From NCBI GenBank assembly GCA_035530875.1, contig DATKUB010000061.1, positions 1 to 64,000 on the forward strand: DNA of 64,000 nucleotides, written 5' to 3'. The position numbers were made by a program, and so were the translations under genes. Shown here in pieces: positions 8,190-16,462 of this stretch; position 1 is the first letter of the stretch; each line of letters begins with the position of its first letter. The notes below the pieces were generated by a model that saw only the letters and a list, made by a program, of their open reading frames with translations, had not been told where the DNA came from and did not search any database. Source of the DNA: JANXYY01 sp035530875 (lineage in GTDB: Bacteria; Actinomycetota; Actinomycetes; Nanopelagicales; Nanopelagicaceae).

Positions 8190-8393
8190 ATGGCAACGGG
8201 AACAGTTAAGTGGTTCAACTCTGAAAAGGGTTTCGGTTTTATTGCAGTTGACGGTGGCGGCCAGGACGTATTCGTTCACTACTCCGCTATCCAGGGCAAC
8301 GGATACCGCGCTCTTGAAGAAGGACAAGCAGTTGAGTTCGAGGTTGAGCAGGGTCCAAAGGGACCACAAGCCAGCCAGGTAACAGCTCGCTAG
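8190..8393 (+). CDS. cspA: Cold-shock protein, CspA family
   Basis: A 67-residue single-stranded RNA/DNA-binding beta-barrel, full length for the family. RNP1 is KGFGFI and RNP2 is VFVHYSAI; the start GTVKWFNSEKGFGF is diagnostic. It acts in the cytoplasm as an RNA chaperone that melts mRNA structure. It is monocistronic, with CAGGAG 6 nt before the ATG and a strong terminator just after. Several csp paralogues are usual in such genomes, so the exact symbol is a family label. Confidence 0.96.
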   Translation: MATGTVKWFNSEKGFGFIAVDGGGQDVFVHYSAIQGNGYRALEEGQAVEFEVEQGPKGPQASQVTAR

Positions 8394-8408
8394 TCCAAAC
8401 ACCACTTA

Positions 8409-8447
8409 GTAGGTCCGGAACTCACAGAGTTCCGGACCTACTTTTTT
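8409..8447 (+). terminator. Intrinsic terminator of cspA
   Basis: A perfect 15-bp stem (8409-8423 with 8427-8441, arm starting GTAGGTCCGG) with a 3-nt loop is followed by six T residues. It also separates cspA from the convergent flavin reductase gene. Confidence 0.95.
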
Positions 8448-8460
8448 ATAAGTGGCAAAT

Positions 8461-8946
8461 TTAGGGCGTCGGCCCAGGCCGGAGTTTCCCTCTGAAGAAA
8501 GTAAGCGGAGTGGCGACGTGGTCTTGATAGGAAATTACCTCGCCAACCAGGATCACGTGATCTCCAGCCGGATGGCGATCAACAGTTCGGGCAATAAACA
8601 CTGAAGCGACATCAGCGAGCAGGGGCGTCCCCTGGTCTGATTCGCTAAATTCAAGGCCGACAAAACGATCAACCCCACGCGCTAAGAATCGTTCTACCAA
8701 CTCCCCCTGGTCGCTACGGAGCACATGAACCGCCCACTCATTGGTAGCAACCCAGTGTGGAAATGAGCCAGCATTCTGGTCAATACACCATGAAACCAGA
8801 ATTGGGTCCAGCGATACTGACGTCAATGAATTGCAGACAATGCCGAACTTTCGGCCTTCGTGGACGGTTGTGATGATCGCCACCCCGGTGATCCATCCGC
8901 TCATTAGCGAACGAAAAGATGCTGCATTTAGGTCGCGGTTTAGCAC
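8461..8946 (-). CDS. Flavin reductase family protein
   Basis: A 161-residue FMN-binding split-barrel protein like HpaC, the reductase that supplies reduced flavin to two-component monooxygenases. Typical features are FRSLMSGWITGVAIITT near the start, CNSLTSVSLDPILVSWCID in the flavin-binding part and the C-terminal HVILVGEV. GTG at 8946 is taken as the start because the family needs the residues before SFRSLM. No monooxygenase partner is adjacent; the homoprotocatechuate-type genes 13 kb away could use one, but that is inference. It is divergent from the methyltransferase gene, with starts only about 10 bp apart. Confidence 0.88.
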   Translation of the reverse strand: MLNRDLNAASFRSLMSGWITGVAIITTVHEGRKFGIVCNSLTSVSLDPILVSWCIDQNAGSFPHWVATNEWAVHVLRSDQGELVERFLARGVDRFVGLEFSESDQGTPLLADVASVFIARTVDRHPAGDHVILVGEVISYQDHVATPLTFFRGKLRPGPTP

Positions 8947-8957
8947 CAGAGAAGTCT

Positions 8958-9872
8958 ATGGTGGATCTGATGAATGGCGCGCTGAAATCAAAAATGAACA
9001 AGCACCCAGTCTTACTCGATGGGGGCCTTGCGACGACGCTCGAGTCCCATGGGAATGATCTCTCCAGTCAGTTGTGGTCAGCAGCGGTTTTAACTCAGAA
9101 ACCAGACGAAATAATCGCAGCGCATCGCGCTTTCATAGATGCTGGATCCGAAATCATTACTACCGCTTCTTACCAAGCTTCATATTCAGGTTTCGCAGCT
9201 GCCGGTCTGACCCATGATGAAACCACCAAGGTATTGAAATCATCGGTGCTACTCGCGCGCGAAGCAGCAGTGGCCGATGGCGTTCTCGTTGCGGCCAGCG
9301 TCGGTCCATACGGCGCAATTTTGGCCGACGGAGGCGAATTCCGAGGCAACTACGGACTTTCACGCAAGGCGCTGATCTCTTTCCATCGTGAAAGATTGAA
9401 GGTTCTGGTTGGGTCTGGGGCGGATCTCGTCGCATTCGAAACCATGCCAGACCTTAACGAAGTTGAAGTGCTATTGGATCTGATGAGTGATGACCATCCA
9501 GATACCCCCTATTGGGTCGCTTTCTCTTGTCGAGATGAGAAGAACACAAATGCCGGCCAGAGTTTCGCCGAAGCCGTGCGCGTGGTTTCGGCGAGCAAGA
9601 AGTGCATCGCAGTGGGCGTGAATTGCTCGTCCCCACACTTTGTGACTTCACTGCTCCGATCGGCCGGCGGCAACAAGGCAGAAAAGCCATTCGTGGTGTA
9701 TCCCAATGCGGGCCGTACTTGGGACGCAGCTAGCCGAAGTTGGCTTGACCGCGGGGTAGAGCGATTCTCGCCGAGCATGATCCGAGAGTGGATCACTAAT
9801 GGCGCCGGACTCATTGGCGGATGTTGTGGGATGGGACCTGCCAGCATCGCCGCTATGCGAAGAGTGATATGA
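8958..9872 (+). CDS. mmuM: Homocysteine S-methyltransferase
   Basis: About 304 residues with the zinc-dependent methyltransferase fold. It matches E. coli MmuM from memory along its length: LLDGGLATTLE, TASYQASYSGF, SVGPYGAILADGGEFRGNYG, a zinc Cys in GVNCSS and the C-terminal zinc site GGCCG. It would make methionine from homocysteine with S-methylmethionine or a similar methyl donor. Start choice is uncertain: ATGs at 8958, 8970 and 8994 are all in frame, none with a strong ribosome site. Its stop overlaps the next start by ATGA, so it is translationally coupled to the nuclease gene. Confidence 0.92.
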   Translation: MVDLMNGALKSKMNKHPVLLDGGLATTLESHGNDLSSQLWSAAVLTQKPDEIIAAHRAFIDAGSEIITTASYQASYSGFAAAGLTHDETTKVLKSSVLLAREAAVADGVLVAASVGPYGAILADGGEFRGNYGLSRKALISFHRERLKVLVGSGADLVAFETMPDLNEVEVLLDLMSDDHPDTPYWVAFSCRDEKNTNAGQSFAEAVRVVSASKKCIAVGVNCSSPHFVTSLLRSAGGNKAEKPFVVYPNAGRTWDAASRSWLDRGVERFSPSMIREWITNGAGLIGGCCGMGPASIAAMRRVI

Positions 9873-11263
9873 AAAGCGTCCCTACCATTCGGTTTCTGGG
9901 AGCTGCCGGCACTGTAACCGGGAGCCGGTTCCTTCTCGAACAAGACAAGACCAGGGTTTTGATTGACGCTGGCATGTTCCAGGGCCTTAAGGAATTACGG
10001 TTAAAGAACTGGGACGCCTTCCCAATCAAGCCAGAATCAATCAACGCTATCGCTCTGACACATGCCCACCTTGATCACTCCGGCTATCTCCCATTGCTAG
10101 TTAGAGAAGGCTTCTCTGGCCCAATTTATCTGACCGAGTACACGGCCAAACTTGCGGAGGTCGTACTTCGCGATAGCGCCCATCTTCAGACCGAAGACGC
10201 GGCATACGCCGCACGAAAAGGTTTCTCAAAGCACTCACAGCCGCTGCCTCTTTACGATGACGAAGACGTCACACGAACGGTGCAACTTTTTAGAACGGTC
10301 TCATTTCGTCAGCGCATAGAAATAGCCCAGGACACTGCGGTCACATTTCATCCTTCTGGCCATATTCTCGGGGCTTCATTTATCGATGTTGAATTTGCCG
10401 GGAAGCGGCTTCTCTTCACCGGAGACATGGGAAGAAACCAGCACCCCCTACTGGTGCCGCCTGACCATTTTCCATCCGGTCACTTCGATGCAGTGCTCAC
10501 GGAATCGACCTATGGTGATCGTAAGCACGAATCGCCGACAAACTCTTTTAGAGATGCCATTAATCGCACAATCTCACGGGGCGGCACGGTGATAATCCCT
10601 GCCTTCGCCGTTGATCGTACTGAAGTGATTCTTATGGAATTACACCGATTGATCGACTATCAAGAAATCAAGCGCGTACCAATTTACGTGGATTCGCCGA
10701 TGGCTCTGACGACGCTCGAATATTACCGCGATGCACTTCATAATCGTTCCCCAGAAATTAGAATCGAAATCGTAAGCGAATGGAGTTCTGGTGATCCCTT
10801 CGATCCTGGAGATCTGCATGAAATGAGATCTGTTGAAGACTCCAAAAAGTTAAACGACCCGCATACGCCATGCATCATCATCTCGGCAAGTGGCATGGCA
10901 ACTGGCGGTCGCGTTGTTCATCACCTTGCCGGATCACTGCCGCATTCTGAGAATAGTGTGATTCTGGTCGGATATCAGGCGGTTGGAACCCGAGGTCGTC
11001 TCCTGGAAGAAGGCGCCCTGACAGTCAAAATTCATGGCGAATTAATACCTGTTAAGGCAGAAATCCTTGCAATCGAGGCCTTCTCAGTTCACGCAGACAG
11101 CGCCGAGTTATTGAGTTGGTTAAGTGGCGCCAGCCAAGCGCCCGACAAGGTGTTTGTCGTACACGGCGAACAAAGCGTTGCCGAGAAATTCGCCTCAACA
11201 TTAAAAGAAGAACTCAACTGGAATTGTGAAGTCCCGAAAGACGGTCAGCAGTTCCCGATTTAG
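9869..11263 (+). CDS. MBL-fold / beta-CASP RNase-like hydrolase
   Basis: A 464-residue zinc nuclease of the beta-CASP family (CPSF73/YsiA-like), probably acting on RNA in the cytoplasm. The metallo-beta-lactamase motifs are THAHLDHSGYLP, then HPSGHILGAS and TGDMGR. The beta-CASP part has ESTYGDR, IPAFAVDRTEVIL and ISASGMATGGRV, and the C-terminal RNA-specificity segment ends IEAFSVHADSAELLSWL. Length and motifs are complete. It overlaps the methyltransferase stop by ATGA. The exact substrate is unknown, and the pairing with MmuM does not suggest one. Confidence 0.93.
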   Translation: MKSVPTIRFLGAAGTVTGSRFLLEQDKTRVLIDAGMFQGLKELRLKNWDAFPIKPESINAIALTHAHLDHSGYLPLLVREGFSGPIYLTEYTAKLAEVVLRDSAHLQTEDAAYAARKGFSKHSQPLPLYDDEDVTRTVQLFRTVSFRQRIEIAQDTAVTFHPSGHILGASFIDVEFAGKRLLFTGDMGRNQHPLLVPPDHFPSGHFDAVLTESTYGDRKHESPTNSFRDAINRTISRGGTVIIPAFAVDRTEVILMELHRLIDYQEIKRVPIYVDSPMALTTLEYYRDALHNRSPEIRIEIVSEWSSGDPFDPGDLHEMRSVEDSKKLNDPHTPCIIISASGMATGGRVVHHLAGSLPHSENSVILVGYQAVGTRGRLLEEGALTVKIHGELIPVKAEILAIEAFSVHADSAELLSWLSGASQAPDKVFVVHGEQSVAEKFASTLKEELNWNCEVPKDGQQFPI

Positions 11264-11575
11264 TTTCCACAGTCGGTCAGACCATCACGAAGCTCACGTT
11301 AAATATCGAGGTGTCCGTTGTGGCGTGCAATCTCTTCGAGCATATGCAAATAGATCCATCGCAGTGATTTGCACTCCCCGTCACTTCTCAAGCGATTCGC
11401 CAGCGAGAATTACGAATTCGGAATCAGGGATCTCCACAGAAGTGCTTGGCATCCATTCTTGTCCGTCAAAGATCCGGCGAAACCACCAGCGCTCAACCAG
11501 GGTTAAGTGCTTGACGATGCCAGAGACCGAGGTAGGTGTGTTTCCAAGCCGCTTCAGCGCAAGCGCATCACACAA
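11260..11575 (-). pseudogene. Broken DinB-like DUF664 gene
   Basis: The minus strand reads RLGNTPTSVSGIVKHL, then VERWWFRRIFDGQEW, ending in a stop at 11381. A shifted frame then continues as LRWIYLHMLEEIARHNGHLD, hits another stop and ends RELRDGLTD near 11262. These are consecutive blocks of the DUF664/DinB_2 four-helix family, so the gene has a frameshift and a nonsense codon. Its N-terminal helix is also missing, cut by the end of the adjacent saccharopine-dehydrogenase-like gene. It cannot make the normal protein. Confidence 0.85.
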
Positions 11576-12794
11576 TTATTCCGGTTGTGTCCTCTTCGCG
11601 GATTCCCCAAGGGGCACCGTAACTTTCAAGCCGGTTCAAGAACGGCTTCGGGTCGAACCATTCAGGGCCATTGACACCCTCGGGTTTCCAAATGCCCTCG
11701 TGGATAAGTTCCATGGCAATCACCGGATTGAGCGCGGTCTGCCAAACAACAGCCTGGTCGCCGTATTCCTTCATAGACCACTGATTGTCCACCACGTGAT
11801 AAAGGTAAACCGCTCGCGGTTTACCTTCTTTGTCCAAGCCCTTAACCAAGGTGCCAGCGCACGTTTTGCCACGCATACGAGCGCCTAGTGTGGCTGGATC
11901 CGGTAACGAAGCCGCCAAGAGATCGCGAGGGGAAACAAGAACCCCCTGAACTTCTACGTTTTCCTTCCGATCCATGCCCAGCATGTGGATCGTCTTGAGG
12001 ATTCCGATGAACTCTTCGCCCAGGCCATACTTGAAATTGACCTTCTTGGCGTCGACTTTCTGCGGAATGAGAACAACTTCCTCGTGCTCGACATTGACGC
12101 ACTCGACCGGTCCGATTCCCTCTGGAAAATCAAAGATCTCCGGTTCACTAAAAGGTTCAGTGGTGTACCAACCGCGGCCATCTTCCCAGACCAGCGGTGG
12201 ATTGAGGCACTCCTCAATCGTTGTCCAGATTGAAAATGAAGGCGCGAATTCATATCCCTCGACGGTGATGTTGGAACCGTCAAAAATTGTGACCGAATCA
12301 ATGCGGCTGAAGATTTCATCCGAAGCATATCGAGCGAAGACATCGCTCATCCCCGGTTCAATCCCGATCCCTACCAAAGCATAGATGCCGCGCTCAGACC
12401 AGTTCCAGTCCCGAGCAAATTGTTCGTCCCCGAGTTTCACGCCGGTTTCCACGTATGGATAATGCGGATGCTTTCGAGAAAGGGACATTGCCATATCCAT
12501 ATAGTTCGTGTCTTCAATTTCACATGCCAAGAAAATCGGCATGACGAACCTCGGGTCGACCGCATTAATCACCACGTCCGGCGCGGTCTCCCGAATGATT
12601 TCACGAACGCTTTCAAGTTCGGCTGCATTCACTTCGGCAGCCGTGAAGCGCTCGTCATTAAGGCGTTGCACCGCCTCTTCAGCTCTGGCTAGGTCTTTGT
12701 CCGCCACAACCATCGCGGTGATAAATTCTTTTCTAGATGCGATGTTAGCGATTGCTCGGCCAACACCGCCCGCACCAATTACCAGGGCCCTCAC
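11568..12794 (-). CDS. Saccharopine dehydrogenase-like NAD(P) enzyme
   Basis: A 408-residue cytoplasmic oxidoreductase. The N-terminal Rossmann motif is VIGAGGVGRAIANIA, followed by PDVVINAVDPRFVMPI, as in the saccharopine/lysine-6/carboxynorspermidine dehydrogenase superfamily. The C-terminal part (VGIGIEPGMSDVFARYA; ECLNPPLVWEDG) is the matching catalytic domain. It probably reduces or oxidises a C-N bond between an amino acid and a keto acid or aldehyde; the substrate is unknown. It starts 50 bp from a divergent ene-reductase gene and near a gamma-glutamyl-amine cluster, so an amine or amino-acid role is likely but unproven. Confidence 0.85.
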   Translation of the reverse strand: MRALVIGAGGVGRAIANIASRKEFITAMVVADKDLARAEEAVQRLNDERFTAAEVNAAELESVREIIRETAPDVVINAVDPRFVMPIFLACEIEDTNYMDMAMSLSRKHPHYPYVETGVKLGDEQFARDWNWSERGIYALVGIGIEPGMSDVFARYASDEIFSRIDSVTIFDGSNITVEGYEFAPSFSIWTTIEECLNPPLVWEDGRGWYTTEPFSEPEIFDFPEGIGPVECVNVEHEEVVLIPQKVDAKKVNFKYGLGEEFIGILKTIHMLGMDRKENVEVQGVLVSPRDLLAASLPDPATLGARMRGKTCAGTLVKGLDKEGKPRAVYLYHVVDNQWSMKEYGDQAVVWQTALNPVIAMELIHEGIWKPEGVNGPEWFDPKPFLNRLESYGAPWGIREEDTTGIIV

Positions 12795-12844
12795 GGGAAT
12801 ACGCTCCTTGTTTGTGTGAGTCAGAGGCTATCAGAGGTCATAAA

Positions 12845-13945
12845 ATGGGTGCCAAGCCAGATGAATGGAACAAAATGACAAGAGCAAAACTTTTCCAGCC
12901 CTTAGATATAAGAGGTTCTGAGTTCAAAAATCGTGCTTGGGTCAGCCCGATGTGCCAATATTCGGCTGATTCAGGATTTATTTCCGAATGGCACCGGATC
13001 CACTTAGGGGCATTCGCGACCGGTGGCGCCGGCTTGATTATGGTAGAGGCCTCAGGGGTGACACCCGAGGGCCGCATCTCCCCCAGCTGCCCTGGAATCT
13101 GGAGCGACGAGCACGTCGCAAAATTCAGGCCGATAATCGATTTCGCGCACATTATGGGCGCAAAAATTGGGATCCAGTTGGCTCATGCTGGACGAAAAGC
13201 TTCGACTTACGAACCATGGAATGGAACTGGATCTGTACCGATCGAGGAGCATGGTTGGGAAACGGTTGCGCCTTCGGCAATCCCATTTGGAAGTTATGCG
13301 ACGCCGCGCGCGCTGACACAGAGTCAAATCGGCGAACTTGTTGAAGCATTCGCGTCAGCAGCAAAACGAGTTGTTGAAGCCGGATTCGATGTTGTCGAAA
13401 TCCATGCGGCGCATGGATATCTGCTTCATCAATTTCTTTCTCCACTATCCAATTTGCGCGATGATGAATACGGTGGCGACTTTGATGGCCGCACTCGACT
13501 TCTGCTCGAGGTCGCCTCGGCAGTTCGTGAAGCAATATCCGCAGATACACCACTGTTTGTCCGGATATCTGCAACGGATTGGGTCGAGGGTGGTTGGGAT
13601 CTCCCGCAATCAATTGAAATAGCAAAACGGTTGAAAGTTGTAGGCGTCGACCTAATGGATATTTCTTCTGGCGGTCTCGTGCATGACGCAAAGATCCCAT
13701 TCGGGCCCAACTACCAGGTGCCGTTTGCCTCGGCGATCAGACAAGAGGCTGACATTATGACTTCCGCTGTGGGTCTGATCACCAAACCCGAACAAGCCGA
13801 AGAGATCATCGTTAGCGGCGAAGCCGATGCGGTCATGCTGGCTAGAGCGTTCCTGCGCGACCCGCACTGGGCGCTCAATGCCGCTGAAGCCTTGGGCGTG
13901 AAAATTGCTTGGCCGAAACAATTCGATCGGGCGCGAACCGTCTAG
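12845..13945 (+). CDS. Old-yellow-enzyme family NADH:flavin oxidoreductase (YqjM-like)
   Basis: A 366-residue FMN-dependent ene-reductase. FKNRAWVSPMCQYSAD holds the Cys and Tyr typical of the YqjM subgroup. LAHAGRKAS, EIHAAHGYLLHQFLSPLSN and the C-terminal MLARAFLRDPHWA are family motifs for FMN and substrate binding. It reduces activated C=C bonds with NAD(P)H. The ATG at 12845 follows AGAGG; a second ATG at 12875 is possible. It is convergent with the permease gene across a shared terminator and divergent from the dehydrogenase-like gene. Confidence 0.93.
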   Translation: MGAKPDEWNKMTRAKLFQPLDIRGSEFKNRAWVSPMCQYSADSGFISEWHRIHLGAFATGGAGLIMVEASGVTPEGRISPSCPGIWSDEHVAKFRPIIDFAHIMGAKIGIQLAHAGRKASTYEPWNGTGSVPIEEHGWETVAPSAIPFGSYATPRALTQSQIGELVEAFASAAKRVVEAGFDVVEIHAAHGYLLHQFLSPLSNLRDDEYGGDFDGRTRLLLEVASAVREAISADTPLFVRISATDWVEGGWDLPQSIEIAKRLKVVGVDLMDISSGGLVHDAKIPFGPNYQVPFASAIRQEADIMTSAVGLITKPEQAEEIIVSGEADAVMLARAFLRDPHWALNAAEALGVKIAWPKQFDRARTV

Positions 13946-13973
13946 AACCAATTGGAATGCCGGTAACTTCTAA

Positions 13974-14006
13974 GTGGTGCGCCAATTGACGTTGTTGGCG
14001 CACCAC
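13974..14006. terminator. Bidirectional terminator-like hairpin
   Basis: A perfect 12-bp stem (GTGGTGCGCCAA with TTGGCGCACCAC) and 9-nt loop lie between two convergent genes. T runs are short on both sides. Confidence 0.75.
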
Positions 14007-14014
14007 GTTCAAGA

Positions 14015-15529
14015 TTAACTTACGAGATCCTTGACGAGATCTTCGTTTTCGGAACTCTGCCGCACGCGACCTACTAGGGCGCCAATAACAAAGATCACGA
14101 AAGACGAAAGAACTAGCACCCAACCGGTGCTATTCAAGGCCCAAGAGGTGACCGTGGGATCCACCCCGCTTGGCGCCGTTCCGGCCAGTAGCCCAAAACG
14201 TGACATGAGTAGGTATTCTCCGCCGCCAAGCCCGATGAATGCCAGGATCGGCGCGATCATCGTGTGCCAGAGACGGGTATCAACTTTGCTTGCTCTGAAA
14301 TAGCGGATGATGGCGATACATACGAGCATCTCCACGAGAACAATCGCGACGACTGCGATAGCGCTAAACCAAGAGAAGAGTTGCGTAAACGGATCCATTT
14401 TTCGCGCGGCAAAAAAGACGATCACGACCAATGCGATTAGACCTGTTAGCAACGAGGCATTCCAAGGCGCGCCCTTCTTGTTGACCCGATCCAGTTTGCT
14501 TGGGAGAACTCCTGCCCGTCCCATGGCAAAGAAGTAGCGCGCAGCCGAATTCTGGAAGGCGAGCAGCCCAGCGAAAAGACTTGAAAGAACCAGCCACCCC
14601 ATCAAAGTGGCCAGCCAGGAACCGACAAATGTAGTTGCTACGTTAAAGAGTGCTTGGCTTGGATCTCCAAGAGGTGCGCCATTAACCGTCGTTACCTTTG
14701 CGACAGTGTCGACGATATTCGTTGCTCCAAGCCCGCTAACGATCGCAAAAGACGTGGCGGCAAAGAGAATCGTAATTACGCCAATGGCTAAATAAGTCGC
14801 CTTTGGAACAGCTCGCTTCGGATCTCTTGCTTCTTCGCCATAAATGGCCGTCGCTTCAAAACCAATGAACGATGCGAAAGCGAATGCAAAGGCGATCCCG
14901 GGAGTACCGGCCGCAATTGCAGACGGACTAAATGAGGCACTGAAGTTGAGCCCCTCAGGACCCCCGCCCTTTGCAAGGACCGCAATTGCTGTGATCGAAA
15001 GTGAGATGATCTCAAGAATCATCATGACGCCGAGTACTTTGGCGCCGATGTCAACCGTGAAATAGGAGAGCAACAGAACGAAGGCCCAGGCAATCAGTGC
15101 CCATACATACCACTGCGCATCAATGCTAAATTTTGCGCTCATTTGTCCCGCCGCCACAACGCCAAAGAAGCCATAGATGGCCAACTGGATGGCGACGTAG
15201 GCAAGAAGTGAAACGAACGAAGATCCAACTCCCCATGCAACTCCTAGTCCGCGACCGACGTATGCAAAGAAGGCGCCAGTGTTGACTACGTGCTGAGACA
15301 TTGCTGCGTAGCCGACGCTAAACACCAGCAACGTCAGACCCACGGCTAGATAGGCGCCAGGAGTACCCGCACCATCGCCAAGAACTATCGCAACCGGCAC
15401 TGCCCCAGTCATTCCGACCAAAGGTGCGGCGGCGGCCACTACGAAAAAGACGATGCCCAATACACCAAGGCGATTGTGGCGAAGCGCAGTGTCCGGTGTC
15501 TCCGGGGGTGCACTCTGAAGATCACTCAT
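14015..15529 (-). CDS. APC-family amino acid/amine permease
   Basis: A 504-residue inner-membrane transporter with about 12-14 hydrophobic segments. The first helix region, LGVLGIVFFVVAAAAPLVGM, carries the unwound helix typical of the amino acid-polyamine-organocation superfamily. FIGFEATAIYGEEARDPKRAVPKATYLAI is the conserved loop and helix 6-7 region. It probably imports an amino acid or amine by proton symport. Its promoter carries the cluster palindrome at 15539-15558, so it is likely the uptake gene for the pathway that follows. Confidence 0.92.
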   Translation of the reverse strand: MSDLQSAPPETPDTALRHNRLGVLGIVFFVVAAAAPLVGMTGAVPVAIVLGDGAGTPGAYLAVGLTLLVFSVGYAAMSQHVVNTGAFFAYVGRGLGVAWGVGSSFVSLLAYVAIQLAIYGFFGVVAAGQMSAKFSIDAQWYVWALIAWAFVLLLSYFTVDIGAKVLGVMMILEIISLSITAIAVLAKGGGPEGLNFSASFSPSAIAAGTPGIAFAFAFASFIGFEATAIYGEEARDPKRAVPKATYLAIGVITILFAATSFAIVSGLGATNIVDTVAKVTTVNGAPLGDPSQALFNVATTFVGSWLATLMGWLVLSSLFAGLLAFQNSAARYFFAMGRAGVLPSKLDRVNKKGAPWNASLLTGLIALVVIVFFAARKMDPFTQLFSWFSAIAVVAIVLVEMLVCIAIIRYFRASKVDTRLWHTMIAPILAFIGLGGGEYLLMSRFGLLAGTAPSGVDPTVTSWALNSTGWVLVLSSFVIFVIGALVGRVRQSSENEDLVKDLVS

Positions 15530-15538
15530 CTAATTTGC

Positions 15539-15558
15539 TCCATTCGGTTCCGAACGAT
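15539..15558. promoter_or_regulatory. Cluster operator A
   Basis: Half sites TCCATTCG and CGAACGAT are separated by GTTC. This is the same 8-4-8 layout as the perfect palindrome at 21227; the left arm is degenerate. It lies 10 bp before the permease start and within the divergent region of the acetoacetate-decarboxylase-like gene. Confidence 0.65.
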
Positions 15559-15650
15559 TTCCTGACCTTTACTGGTTTTGCCTTTAGAGTCAAGGATTTC
15601 CACCACATTTTTGGTGTCGAAAAACTACTTTGCCCGATACTCTTACCGCT

Positions 15651-16460
15651 ATGTCCGATCTGCACGGTTTCTTACCGCCCTTCACTTCCACTGGCGCCTC
15701 CGCTCTCGTCCCTGACATGCCGTGGCATTATTCGGGCACGCTGCTGACTGTCGAGTACCGAACTGATGTCGAGAAGGTGCGCGCGCTGTTGCCCGGAGAT
15801 GTCGAGCTTGCTGATGAAGATCCGGGAGCCGTAGCGTTGATTTGGGCCGACTGGCAATCTTGCAGTGATGGCGGCGCCGAATTGCTCGATCCATCGCGGT
15901 CGCAATATTTAGAGGCTTTCGCAGTTGTTCGCTGCAAGTTCGAAGGCAAGACTTACAGTCGTTGTGTACTCATCTGGGTCACGAGGGATTTCGCTATCGG
16001 CCGTGGCTGGTATCAGGGATACCCAAAGAAGTTGGGAAACATTCACGTAACCAGAATCTTCAATCGAGGCAAGGCAGCACCACGGTTGGCTGCCGGCGCA
16101 AAGCTGGGCGCATCATTGGCTGCTTATGATCATCGCTTGGCATCCGCAGTCGTCACACTCCGCGAGCCAACAGATTCAAATGGCTTCGTTAATGCGCTTC
16201 CCATGTTGCACCATCGCACCATGCCGTCTATCCAGCGCGGTGCAGGTTTATCTCTCGATCAAATCGTCACTATGAGCGGGATCGATGCCGACTTAGGTGA
16301 ACCATGGATCGGTGACGCCGAACTGACCCTCAGTGATTCGCAGTGGGACGAACTCAACTCGGTTTTGCCGGTACGAGAAATCATTGCGGGGTACTACCGT
16401 GAAGTGGGAGGTACCTTTGCCGGTGGCACTCTCCTACAGGACAGGTCCAAACCCATATAG
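15651..16460 (+). CDS. Acetoacetate decarboxylase family protein
   Basis: About 269 residues with the ADC fold. GWYQGYPKKLGNI contains the paired lysines of the family, one of which forms the Schiff base in true acetoacetate decarboxylase; SRCVLIWVTRDFAIGRGW precedes it. Many actinobacterial members act on other keto acids, so the substrate is open; a keto-acid product of ring cleavage is one possibility. Of the two nearby ATGs, the one at 15651 fits the family start better. It shares the divergent operator region with the permease. Confidence 0.88.
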   Translation: MSDLHGFLPPFTSTGASALVPDMPWHYSGTLLTVEYRTDVEKVRALLPGDVELADEDPGAVALIWADWQSCSDGGAELLDPSRSQYLEAFAVVRCKFEGKTYSRCVLIWVTRDFAIGRGWYQGYPKKLGNIHVTRIFNRGKAAPRLAAGAKLGASLAAYDHRLASAVVTLREPTDSNGFVNALPMLHHRTMPSIQRGAGLSLDQIVTMSGIDADLGEPWIGDAELTLSDSQWDELNSVLPVREIIAGYYREVGGTFAGGTLLQDRSKPI

Positions 16461-16462
16461 GT

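Noticed and set aside
8100..8405. Long minus-strand frame across cspA
   Set aside because: It is the antisense of a well-supported cold-shock gene and has no family features.
11381..11575. Intact small DinB-like protein
   Set aside because: The next conserved blocks of the family follow in another frame with a further stop, so the gene is broken.
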